From the NCBI GenBank assembly GCA_003252535.1, contig QKDN01000051.1, forward strand, positions 1-64,000: DNA of 64,000 nt. Direction: 5' to 3'. Numbering within the stretch: the first letter of the stretch is position 1; each line of letters starts with the position of its first letter. Origin of the DNA: Campylobacterota bacterium. GTDB taxonomy: Bacteria > Campylobacterota > Campylobacteria > Campylobacterales > Sulfurovaceae. Position numbers and translations under genes: made by a program. The notes beneath the pieces are model-generated. The model ran no database searches and had not been told where the DNA came from. It saw only the letters and a program-made list of their open reading frames with translations. This document shows, piece by piece, positions 50,735-64,000 of this stretch.

Positions 50735-51471
50735 AGTGCACCTATATCGTAGATGATCTCTGTTTTATTCTTCCTGGTCTGCATTTCGATGATTGAGAGC
50801 CCTTCTATGTCCATTTTGATAAAATCATCGATGTTTCTGATCTGAGCTCTGGCCACCTCTCTTGCCACGATCCCCCTGTAGGCCTTTGCCCAGTGGCTGA
50901 CTACTTTGCCGTCCTTGATGAACTTGAGGGTAGTATAGGGCTTATGAGGCATATAGAACTTATCGTAGAAGCCTGCCCTCAGATCGAGGATATCCTCACC
51001 TGCGAGATATTCGTCGAGAATGCCTGTAGTGATCTCGTTGTAGAACTTCTCTGTCCTGATATCACCTATAGGGGCACCCTGCTTGAGCCTGTAGTCCGGG
51101 ATCATGTCTCCTGCCCTGATCGGTCCGAAGAGATTGGAAAAAATAATAACATGATGCTCTATGTATTCCTGTGCATCTGTTCCAAGTGAACCATGATCCA
51201 GATGATCGAATGCGACACCGCCGTATCGTTCGACAGCTTTCATGACAGGATTTTTCATAATGTCTGCTCTGTAGCGGATGATATCCGTATCCTTTTTGAG
51301 TCCGAAGATATCTTTGAGCGAATCATCATCACTATCGGTAATTATATTCATATAGAGATTTACCAGGTCGGTTCTTTGTTCGCTTAACTGTGGAAACAAT
51401 AGTTTGCCAGTATGAAACTCGCCGCTCCCTCCCTCGTTTTTGGTCTCACTCGGTGCCAAAAGTATCTTCAT
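50731..51471 (-). CDS. yaaA: peroxide stress protein YaaA (DUF328/UPF0246)
   Basis: 246 residues that match YaaA: MKILLAPSETK at the start, Y-G-G-V-A-F-D-H-L-D, FSNLFGPIRAGDMIPDYRLK and DLRAGFYDKFY. In E. coli YaaA lowers intracellular free iron during hydrogen-peroxide stress and binds DNA through a helix-hairpin-helix motif. Here it heads an operon with a tiny membrane protein and a SUI1 factor. No OxyR- or PerR-like site is obvious upstream. Confidence 0.9.
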   Translation of the reverse strand: MKILLAPSETKNEGGSGEFHTGKLLFPQLSEQRTDLVNLYMNIITDSDDDSLKDIFGLKKDTDIIRYRADIMKNPVMKAVERYGGVAFDHLDHGSLGTDAQEYIEHHVIIFSNLFGPIRAGDMIPDYRLKQGAPIGDIRTEKFYNEITTGILDEYLAGEDILDLRAGFYDKFYMPHKPYTTLKFIKDGKVVSHWAKAYRGIVAREVARAQIRNIDDFIKMDIEGLSIIEMQTRKNKTEIIYDIGAL

Positions 51472-51600
51472 GTGTTTCCTTTATGCTTCTGTTGAATTAT
51501 GCACAAAAAGCACTTATAAAGCGGAATCGCCCATTTTCAGGGGATTTGAGAGGGGAAAACATAAAAAATTGAGAAATTTGCATTTTTTTTCAAAAAACCC

Positions 51601-51629
51601 TTGACAAAGGAAATATTAGTGGCTATAAT
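51601..51629 (+). promoter_or_regulatory. promoter of the tRNA-tuf cluster
   Basis: TTGACA (51601-51606) and TATAAT (51624-51629) are exactly 17 bases apart, a full consensus promoter. It reads into four tRNA genes. Confidence 0.8.
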
Positions 51630-51666
51630 TGCAGTCCATTTTGAGTCGAAAGACTTCAAAAGCGGC

Positions 51667-51742
51667 GCTGGTGTAGCTCAGTTGGTAGAGCAGCTGATTT
51701 GTAATCAGCAGGTCGGGGGTTCAAGTCCCTTTACCAGCTCCA
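51667..51742 (+). tRNA. tRNA-Thr (TGT)
   Basis: Cloverleaf with acceptor GCTGGTG/TACCAGC, D arm GCTCAGTTGGTAGAGC, anticodon arm GCTGA-TTTGTAA-TCAGC, T loop TTCAAGT and encoded CCA. The anticodon TGT reads ACA and relatives. Confidence 0.95.
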
Positions 51743-51777
51743 TAATAATTTTCAGTGTTTGACCAGTTTCAACATAC

Positions 51778-51862
51778 GGTGAGTTAGTCAAGTGGCCAAC
51801 GACGGCAGACTGTAAATCTGCTCCCTATGGGTTCGGTGGTTCGAATCCACCACTCACCACCA
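51778..51862 (+). tRNA. tRNA-Tyr (GTA)
   Basis: 85-base tRNA with a long variable arm (CTCCCTATGGGTTCG), acceptor GGTGAGT/ACTCACC, anticodon loop CTGTAAA and encoded CCA. The anticodon is GTA. Confidence 0.95.
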
Positions 51863-51880
51863 TGTTAAGTCACATAAGAT

Positions 51881-51957
<77 letters not shown>

Positions 51958-52039
51958 TAAACTGGGAGCTGTGTGAATTAGCATCACTTTCGATATAAAC
52001 TTCACATACAAGCTTTCCAACATTCAATTTTGCAATTAA

Positions 52040-52114
52040 GCCCAGATAGCTCAGTGGCAGAGCACTTCCTTGGTAAGGAAGAGGTCGGCGGTTCAATCCC
52101 GCTTCTGGGCTCCA
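52040..52114 (+). tRNA. tRNA-Thr (GGT)
   Basis: Cloverleaf with acceptor GCCCAGA/TCTGGGC, D arm GCTCAGTGGCAGAGC, anticodon loop TTGGTAA, T loop TTCAATC and encoded CCA. The anticodon GGT reads ACC/ACU. Confidence 0.95.
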
Positions 52115-52232
52115 CTCGTATATGGACAGAAGTGTTACTTCATTATCTATGAGAGTGACAGTTGTGTCCATATAGCGGTATGGGGTCCAAAATGATTTTT
52201 GAGAATTCCCTCAAGCAATTTTGAGAAAAATC

Positions 52233-52247
52233 TGATATAATATCAGC
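52233..52247 (+). promoter_or_regulatory. -10 palindrome before tuf
   Basis: CTGATATAATATCAG is a perfect palindrome with TATAAT at 52236-52241, 36 bases before the tuf ATG. tuf can therefore be transcribed apart from the tRNA cluster. Confidence 0.5.
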
Positions 52248-52276
52248 CGTATTTTAAACAAAGCTAGGAGAAAAGA

Positions 52277-53485
52277 ATGGCTAAAGAAAAATTCGAACGT
52301 ACCAAACCACACGTTAACATCGGTACTATCGGTCACGTCGACCACGGTAAAACTACGCTCACTGCTGCGATCACTATGTGTCTTTCACTTAAAAACGGTC
52401 AAAAAGCAATGGACTATGATCAAATCGACAACGCTCCTGAAGAGAGAGAAAGAGGTATCACAATTGCTACTTCTCACGTCGAATATGAAACTGAAAAAAG
52501 ACACTACGCTCACGTAGACTGTCCAGGTCACGCCGACTACGTTAAGAACATGATTACAGGTGCTGCTCAAATGGACGGCGCTATCCTTGTTATCGCTGCA
52601 ACTGACGGTCCAATGGCACAAACTAGAGAGCACATCCTTCTTTCAAGACAGGTTGGTGTACCTTACATCGTTGTATTCCTTAACAAAGAAGATCAACTTG
52701 ATGATGAAGACAAAGAAGAGATGCTTGAGCTCGTTGAGATGGAAGTAAGAGAACTTCTTTCTGAGTACGAATTCCCAGGTGATGATACTCCAATCGTTGC
52801 AGGTTCTGCATTCCAGGCTCTTGAAGAAGCTAAAGCTGGTGCAGCTGGTGAGTGGTCAGAGAAGATCTACGCACTTATGGACGCAGTTGATGAGTACATC
52901 CCTGAGCCAATCAGAGAGACTGACAAAGACTTCCTTATGCCAATCGAAGATATCTTCTCTATCCAGGGACGTGGTACGGTTGTTACAGGTAAGATCGACA
53001 GAGGTACTGTATGTGTTGGTAACGTTATCGAGATCGTTGGTATCAAAGACACTCAAACAACAACTGTAACAGGTGTTGAGATGTTCAGAAAAGAGATGGA
53101 GTGCGGCCAGGCTGGTGACAACTGTGGTGTACTTATCCGTGGTATCGATAAAAATGCCGTTCAAAGAGGTATGGTTCTTTGTAAGCCAAAATCAATCACA
53201 CCACACACTAAGTTCGAAGCAGAAGTTTACGTACTTACAAAAGAGGAAGGTGGTAGACACACTCCATTCTTCAACAACTACAGACCACAGTTCTACGTAA
53301 GAACTACTGACGTAACAGGTTCAGTACAGCTTCAAGAAGGTACTGAGATGGTTATGCCAGGTGACAATGTTAAGATCAACGTTGAACTTATCGCACCTAT
53401 CGCTCTTGAAGACGGTACAAGATTCGCTATCCGTGAGGGTGGTAGAACAGTCGGCGCTGGTGTTGTAACTAAGATCATCGCTTAA
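52277..53485 (+). CDS. tuf: elongation factor Tu
   Basis: EF-Tu brings aminoacyl-tRNA to the ribosome as a GTP complex. The G-domain motifs are GHVDHGKTT (19-27), DCPGHADYV (about 81-89) and NKEDQ (about 136-140; consensus NKxD), followed by the two beta-barrel domains. The 402-residue length includes the short insertions seen in Campylobacterota. AGGAG precedes the ATG. Codon use is extremely biased (GGT, GTT, AAC, ACT), as expected for an abundant protein. Confidence 0.98.
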   Translation: MAKEKFERTKPHVNIGTIGHVDHGKTTLTAAITMCLSLKNGQKAMDYDQIDNAPEERERGITIATSHVEYETEKRHYAHVDCPGHADYVKNMITGAAQMDGAILVIAATDGPMAQTREHILLSRQVGVPYIVVFLNKEDQLDDEDKEEMLELVEMEVRELLSEYEFPGDDTPIVAGSAFQALEEAKAGAAGEWSEKIYALMDAVDEYIPEPIRETDKDFLMPIEDIFSIQGRGTVVTGKIDRGTVCVGNVIEIVGIKDTQTTTVTGVEMFRKEMECGQAGDNCGVLIRGIDKNAVQRGMVLCKPKSITPHTKFEAEVYVLTKEEGGRHTPFFNNYRPQFYVRTTDVTGSVQLQEGTEMVMPGDNVKINVELIAPIALEDGTRFAIREGGRTVGAGVVTKIIA

Positions 53486-53492
53486 TTTCATT

Positions 53493-53510
53493 CACCGGGT
53501 CTTCCCGGTG
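53493..53510 (+). terminator. hairpin after tuf
   Basis: CACCGGGTCTTCCCGGTG forms a 7-bp stem with a TCTT loop directly after the stop. There is no U-tract, so it may attenuate or stabilise rather than end transcription. The same GGGTCTTCCC core recurs after rplL. Confidence 0.45.
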
Positions 53511-53533
53511 ACTGAGCCGTAAGAAGGACTAAA

Positions 53534-53686
53534 ATGAGAGAAAATATTCACCTTGGTTGTGAAAAGTGCACAAGACGTAACTATCACACTCAAAAAAACA
53601 AAAAAAACACAACTGCTAAACTTGAGCTCAAGAAATACTGCAAGTGGTGTAAAGAACACACAACACACAAAGAGATGAAACTCTAA
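53534..53686 (+). CDS. rpmG: 50S ribosomal protein L33
   Basis: 50 residues ([20 protein letters not shown]...) with paired CxxC motifs (CEKC and CKWC) of the zinc-binding L33 form. It lies in the standard order tuf-rpmG-tRNA-Trp-secE-nusG. GAAGGA precedes the ATG by eight bases. Confidence 0.95.
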   Translation: MRENIHLGCEKCTRRNYHTQKNKKNTTAKLELKKYCKWCKEHTTHKEMKL

Positions 53687-53726
53687 TCTCTTTGAGTGTG
53701 TTCATTCACATCCAAAGTTCAAATTT

Positions 53727-53802
53727 AGGCCAATAGCTCCAATGGTAGAGCATCGGTCTCCAAAACCGAGTGTTGGGGGTTCGAGTCCCTCTTGGCCTGC
53801 CA
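53727..53802 (+). tRNA. tRNA-Trp (CCA)
   Basis: Cloverleaf with acceptor AGGCCAA/TTGGCCT, D arm GCTCCAATGGTAGAGC, anticodon loop CTCCAAA, T loop TTCGAGT and encoded CCA. It stands between rpmG and secE, the usual place in this phylum. Confidence 0.95.
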
Positions 53803-53820
53803 GAAAACAAGGTAAACGTA

Positions 53821-54000
53821 ATGGGAAAACTTTCAACATTTATTGCACATGCTAGAGAAGAGATACATAAAGTTATATTTCCGACGAAAGTACAAGTAAG
53901 ACAAGCATTTATTGCAGTCATCCTCGTAGTGACTGTCATTTCGATATTTTTGACCCTGGTCGACCTCATGATGTCAACCATAGTCTCATCAGTATTGTAG
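53821..54000 (+). CDS. secE: preprotein translocase subunit SecE
   Basis: 59 residues: a short amphipathic N-terminus with E-I-H-K-V-I-F-P-T (the conserved V-x-W/F-P-T-like block), then one membrane helix (I-A-V-I-L-V-V-T-V-I-S-I-F-L-T). SecE clamps SecY in the translocon. The ATG at 53821 follows AAGGTAA; the frame extending back to 53770 lies inside tRNA-Trp and is rejected. Confidence 0.95.
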   Translation: MGKLSTFIAHAREEIHKVIFPTKVQVRQAFIAVILVVTVISIFLTLVDLMMSTIVSSVL

Positions 54001-54002
54001 GT

Positions 54003-54539
54003 ATGAAGATGGAATATCAGTGGTACGCAATACAGACATATGCCGGTAGTGAGCAATCTGTAAAGAGAGCGATCGAGCAGCTGGCAGTAGACTACGGCAT
54101 TGAAGAGAAGATCAACCGTATCGTTGTTCCGACCGAAGAGGTAATCGAAGTAAAGAACGGTGCAAAGAAGATCACTGAGAGGTCACTCTATCCAGGATAC
54201 GCATTTGCAAATATCGCACTTGATACCGATCTTTGGCACAAGATACAGAGACTTCCAAGGGTATCACGATTCATCGGTGAACAAAAAACTCCAACACCGT
54301 TGAGCGAAGCGGATATTAAAGTGATACTCAACAAAATGGAGAAGAAGGGCGCTCCACGTCCTAAAGTTGATTTTGAGACAGGCGAAATGGTACGTATTAT
54401 CGACGGTCCTTTTGCCAACTTTACCGGTATGGTCGAAGAATACGATCTTGACCACGGAAAACTTAAACTCAACGTCTCAATATTCGGTCGTAATACACCT
54501 GTTGAAATCGACTACACCCAGGTAGAAAAAATAATCTAA
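54003..54539 (+). CDS. nusG: transcription termination/antitermination protein NusG
   Basis: 178 residues with the NGN domain (W-Y-A-I-Q-T-Y-A-G-S-E, then S-L-Y-P-G-Y-A-F, R-V-S-R-F-I-G) and a KOW domain (V-R-I-I-D-G-P-F-A-N-F-T-G). NusG links RNA polymerase with ribosomes or Rho. It begins two bases after secE; an ATG six bases further on is equally possible. Confidence 0.96.
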   Translation: MKMEYQWYAIQTYAGSEQSVKRAIEQLAVDYGIEEKINRIVVPTEEVIEVKNGAKKITERSLYPGYAFANIALDTDLWHKIQRLPRVSRFIGEQKTPTPLSEADIKVILNKMEKKGAPRPKVDFETGEMVRIIDGPFANFTGMVEEYDLDHGKLKLNVSIFGRNTPVEIDYTQVEKII

Positions 54540-54552
54540 ATTTATCGCAAGA

Positions 54553-54596
54553 TAAACCCTGATGAAGGGTTTACTAAGGTCATCGCTTTAGTAAAC
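54553..54596 (+). promoter_or_regulatory. mutually exclusive hairpins in the rplK leader
   Basis: TAAACCC-TGATGAA-GGGTTTA (54553-54573) and GTTTACTAA...TTAGTAAAC (54569-54596) share bases 54569-54573, so only one can form at a time. They lie 30-75 bases before rplK, where L1 represses the L11-L1 operon in other bacteria. Confidence 0.45.
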
Positions 54597-54628
54597 TCTT
54601 CATATCAACTCAATAAAGGAAAAAGAAG

Positions 54629-55054
54629 ATGGCAAAAAAAATAGCTGGTAAGTTAAAACTTATGATCCCGGCCGGTGCTGCGAACCCATCACCTCCGGTA
54701 GGTCCTGCACTAGGTCAAAGAGGTGTCAACATCATGGAATTCTGTAAAGCGTTCAATGAGAAGACAAAAGACAAAGCAGGTTTCAAAATCCCTGTAGAGC
54801 TTACGATCTACACAGACAAGAGCTTTACATTTGTGACAAAACAACCGCCTGCGACTGACCTTATCATGAAGGCTGCCGGTATCAAAAAAGGTACTGACAA
54901 CCCGAACACTACAAAAGTAGGCCAGATCACAAGAGCGAAACTTGATGAGATCGTTGAGCAGAAGATCGCAGACCTTAACACTACTGACAAAGAGATGGCA
55001 GCAAGAATTATTGCCGGTTCATGCAGAAGTATGGGCGTTGAGATCGTAGACTAA
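54629..55054 (+). CDS. rplK: 50S ribosomal protein L11
   Basis: 141 residues with the L11 signatures [18 protein letters not shown] and [12 protein letters not shown], and the C-terminal rRNA-binding [12 protein letters not shown]. Strong GGAAAAAGAAG precedes the ATG. Forms the GTPase-associated centre with L10-L12. Confidence 0.97.
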   Translation: MAKKIAGKLKLMIPAGAANPSPPVGPALGQRGVNIMEFCKAFNEKTKDKAGFKIPVELTIYTDKSFTFVTKQPPATDLIMKAAGIKKGTDNPNTTKVGQITRAKLDEIVEQKIADLNTTDKEMAARIIAGSCRSMGVEIVD

Positions 55055-55103
55055 TTATCAAATAACCACTATTGAAAGTGGGAGCAAATAAGCGGAGAAA
55101 GAA

Positions 55104-55808
55104 ATGGCAAAGAAAGTAAGCAAAAGAACACAAAAACTATTAGAGAAAATCGATAATACAAAAAAATATACGGTAGACGAAGCTTTCGATCTTCTACCGG
55201 AGATCAAGTCTGCGAAGTTCGATGAGACTGTAGAAGTCGCACTCAACCTCAACGTAGACCCAAGACATGCTGATCAGATGATCAGAGGTTCGGTAGTACT
55301 TCCGAACGGTACAGGTAAAACTGTAAGAGTAGCGGTATTTGCAAAAGGTGCAAAAGCCGATGAAGCAAAAGAAGCAGGTGCTGACCACGTCAATGCTGAT
55401 GAACTTCTTGAGAACATCCAGGCAGGAAAAATCGAATTCGATATCGTTATCGCTACACCGGACATGATGGGTGTGCTTGGTAAAGTTGCAAGAATCCTCG
55501 GGCCAAAAGGTCTTATGCCGAACCCGAAAACAGGTACAGTTACAATGGACGTAACACAGGCTGTCAACAATGCCAAAGGTGGACAGGTTAACTTCAGAGT
55601 TGATAAAAAAGGTAACATCCACGCTGGTATCGGTAAAGCAAGCTTCCCAAAAGAGAAACTTGTTGAGAACTTCAGAACATTTGTAGAGAAGATCAACAAA
55701 TCAAAACCGGCTTCAGCAAAAGGTAGATACATCAAGAATGCAGCTGTATCTCTCACAATGAGCCCGTCTGTAACACTCGATACTACTCCACTTATGGATA
55801 TCAGATAA
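55104..55808 (+). CDS. rplA: 50S ribosomal protein L1
   Basis: 234 residues: N-terminal [12 protein letters not shown] and the conserved [14 protein letters not shown], then [17 protein letters not shown]1 forms the stalk that helps E-site tRNA leave and represses its own operon in many bacteria. GGAG lies ahead of the ATG. The CCACT-ATTGAA-AGTGG hairpin before it may be part of that control. Confidence 0.97.
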   Translation: MAKKVSKRTQKLLEKIDNTKKYTVDEAFDLLPEIKSAKFDETVEVALNLNVDPRHADQMIRGSVVLPNGTGKTVRVAVFAKGAKADEAKEAGADHVNADELLENIQAGKIEFDIVIATPDMMGVLGKVARILGPKGLMPNPKTGTVTMDVTQAVNNAKGGQVNFRVDKKGNIHAGIGKASFPKEKLVENFRTFVEKINKSKPASAKGRYIKNAAVSLTMSPSVTLDTTPLMDIR

Positions 55809-55815
55809 CAAGAGC

Positions 55816-55914
55816 CCCGGCGCTCAATCTTGGCTGAAGAAAACAGGGGCGGAAGCTTAATACTCTATGAGTCTGCCACCGGCAGTAACCCTGTTAGAGG
55901 TCGAAAGGAGAAAA
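55816..55914 (+). ncRNA. L10 leader (autoregulatory ribosomal protein leader)
   Basis: The sequence between rplA and rplJ has the landmarks of the L10 leader RNA: a first strand GCCCCGGCGC, an internal kink-turn-like region around GGAAGCTTAATACTCTATGA, the hairpin CTGCCACCGGCAG and a closing CCTGTT. The L10-L12 complex binds it to repress rplJL. Assigned by position and resemblance. Confidence 0.75.
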
Positions 55915-55915
55915 A

Positions 55916-56401
55916 ATGACAAGAACCGAAAAAGTAGAACTTGTAAACTTTATGACGGAATCTTTTACCGGTACAGATGCTATCGTTGTATGTGAATACA
56001 AAGGTATGACAGTACATGGTCTCGAGGCTATCAGAAATGCAGCCAGAGAAAAAGAAGTAAAAGTCAAAGTTGTAAAGAACACACTGGCAACTATCGCATT
56101 GAAAAATGCTGGTTTCGAAGTAGCTGATCTTTCTGATACAAACTTGATCATCTGGGGCGATGACCAGATAGCAACTTGTAAGATCGCAGATACTGCGGCC
56201 GGTGACAACAAAGATAAGTTCGTTATCAAGTCGGGTCTTCTTGAAGGCAAAGCTGTCAATGCACAAACTGTTGTTGCTATGGCGAAACTTCCTGGTAGAG
56301 AAGAACTTCTTGGTATGCTACTTAACGTCTGGAATGGTCCTGCAAGAAGCTTTGCGATCGGCCTTCAGGCTTTGGCAACCAAGAGACAAGAAGAGGCATA
56401 A
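55916..56401 (+). CDS. rplJ: 50S ribosomal protein L10
   Basis: 161 residues with E-Y-K-G-M-T-V, then K-V-V-K-N-T-L-A and the C-terminal helix that binds L7/L12 dimers. Together with L11 it recruits translation factors. It is controlled by the leader just upstream (AAAGGAG before the ATG). Confidence 0.96.
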   Translation: MTRTEKVELVNFMTESFTGTDAIVVCEYKGMTVHGLEAIRNAAREKEVKVKVVKNTLATIALKNAGFEVADLSDTNLIIWGDDQIATCKIADTAAGDNKDKFVIKSGLLEGKAVNAQTVVAMAKLPGREELLGMLLNVWNGPARSFAIGLQALATKRQEEA

Positions 56402-56423
56402 TCCTGGTTTTAGAAAACCGGAT
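56401..56423 (+). terminator. hairpin between rplJ and rplL
   Basis: ATCC-T-GGTTTT-AGA-AAAACC-GGAT folds as a 10-bp stem with one bulged T, directly at the rplJ stop. It is followed by its own promoter for rplL, so it may tune the L10:L12 ratio. Confidence 0.45.
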
Positions 56424-56444
56424 TTAGTTCATATATTTTAGTGT

Positions 56445-56450
56445 TATAAT
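56445..56450 (+). promoter_or_regulatory. -10 element for rplL
   Basis: TATAAT lies 18 bases before the rplL ATG, after AT-rich DNA. A separate promoter would help supply the four copies of L7/L12 needed per ribosome. Confidence 0.4.
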
Positions 56451-56467
56451 AAACAAAAGGAAATAAA

Positions 56468-56839
56468 ATGGCAACAACAAAAGAAGATGTTATTGAATTT
56501 ATCTCTAACCTTACTGTTCTTGAACTCTCTGAGCTAGTTAAAGAGTTCGAAGAAAAATTCGGCGTATCTGCTCAGGCTACTGTAGTAGCTGGCGGTGGTG
56601 CAGTAGCTGCTGAAGCTGCTGAAGAGCAAACTGAGTTCAACGTAGTTCTTACATCTGCTGGTGAGAAGAAAATCAACGTTATCAAAGTAGTTAGAGAGCT
56701 TACAGGTCTAGGCCTCAAAGAAGCTAAAACTGCTGTTGAAGAGACACCATCAGTACTTAAAGAAGGTGTTTCAAAAGACGAAGCAGCTGCAATGAAAGCT
56801 AAGATCGAAGAAGCTGGCGGAGCTTGCGAACTTAAATAA
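56468..56839 (+). CDS. rplL: 50S ribosomal protein L7/L12
   Basis: 123 residues: N-terminal dimer helix region ([11 protein letters not shown]), an Ala/Gly hinge ([14 protein letters not shown]), and the C-terminal domain [28 protein letters not shown] precedes the ATG. Confidence 0.97.
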   Translation: MATTKEDVIEFISNLTVLELSELVKEFEEKFGVSAQATVVAGGGAVAAEAAEEQTEFNVVLTSAGEKKINVIKVVRELTGLGLKEAKTAVEETPSVLKEGVSKDEAAAMKAKIEEAGGACELK

Positions 56840-56843
56840 TATT

Positions 56844-56859
56844 CGCGGGTCTTCCCGCG
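56844..56859 (+). terminator. hairpin after rplL
   Basis: CGCGGGTCTTCCCGCG lies four bases past the rplL stop, without a U-tract. It matches the usual rplL-rpoB attenuator position and shares its core GGGTCTTCCC with the post-tuf hairpin. Confidence 0.5.
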
Positions 56860-56981
56860 ATATCCTTCTCTCCGGATACAGTGACAAACTATTAAGGGTT
56901 AATACTTACGCTCTGTCAATAGTTTTTTTGTGTATCCGTCATATTAACTTAAAACAATCACATCATACCCTAAAAGGTTAG

Positions 56982-64000
<7,019 letters not shown>

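Overview
The window is chromosomal DNA from a free-living member of the Campylobacterota, most like Sulfurovum or a close relative. Several things point there: a futalosine-type menaquinone gene, a short 258-residue MurB, a class Ia ribonucleotide reductase small subunit, a panD/ebfC pair, separate but overlapping rpoB and rpoC, and promoters made of a strong TATAAT-like -10 behind T-rich DNA. The assignment is inference from protein resemblance; no rRNA gene is present.

Layout. 1-400 holds the 3' end of an IS1595-type transposase and a small membrane-protein gene whose 3' end reads into the IS. 544-9574 holds housekeeping genes (mqnD, murB, nrdB, a nitrilase, a phosphodiesterase, topA, ppk2) and an accessory patch with a CPCC protein and two tandem paralogues. 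9762-17257 holds a MORN-like repeat protein and a probable copper-acquisition locus: MacB-type ABC pair, small exported protein, two NosL-like proteins, TonB-dependent receptor and TonB. 17422-22300 is an operon, cdsA-dxr-histidine kinase-hydrolase-tsaD. 22349-27617 is the most unusual block: an HPr-kinase-like protein, a divergent 72-residue Tat-type cysteine peptide, and two large/small pairs of DUF1566 proteins.

27756-34572 carries an NFACT protein, leuC, an AT-rich island with an ImmA/IrrE peptidase, an L7/L12-tail membrane protein, rimO and tilS. 34677-42766 carries a phosphate-type porin, a PhoB-like regulator, a hemerythrin/DUF2249/membrane-protein operon, a ferredoxin, panD-ebfC, an ankyrin protein and pstS. 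42853-51471 carries a stand-alone LysR effector domain, tRNA-Ala, a major porin, a RAYT remnant among REP-like repeats, rlpA, a lytic transglycosylase, SPFH/NfeD, ilvC and a yaaA-smORF-sui1 operon. 51601-64000 is a tRNA cluster followed by tuf-rpmG-tRNA-Trp-secE-nusG-rplKAJL-rpoB-rpoC (rpoC runs off the end).

The best regulatory signals are three Pho-box promoters with identical geometry (porin, regulator, pstS), a CRP/FNR-type palindrome in a class II position for the hemerythrin operon, and -10 palindromes shared by two divergent gene pairs. Two families of structured repeats stand out. One is a REP-like hairpin with a constant head and a covarying stem, found with a decayed RAYT gene. The other is an approximately 85-base element present twice with compensatory changes, one copy probably lying in the leuC leader.
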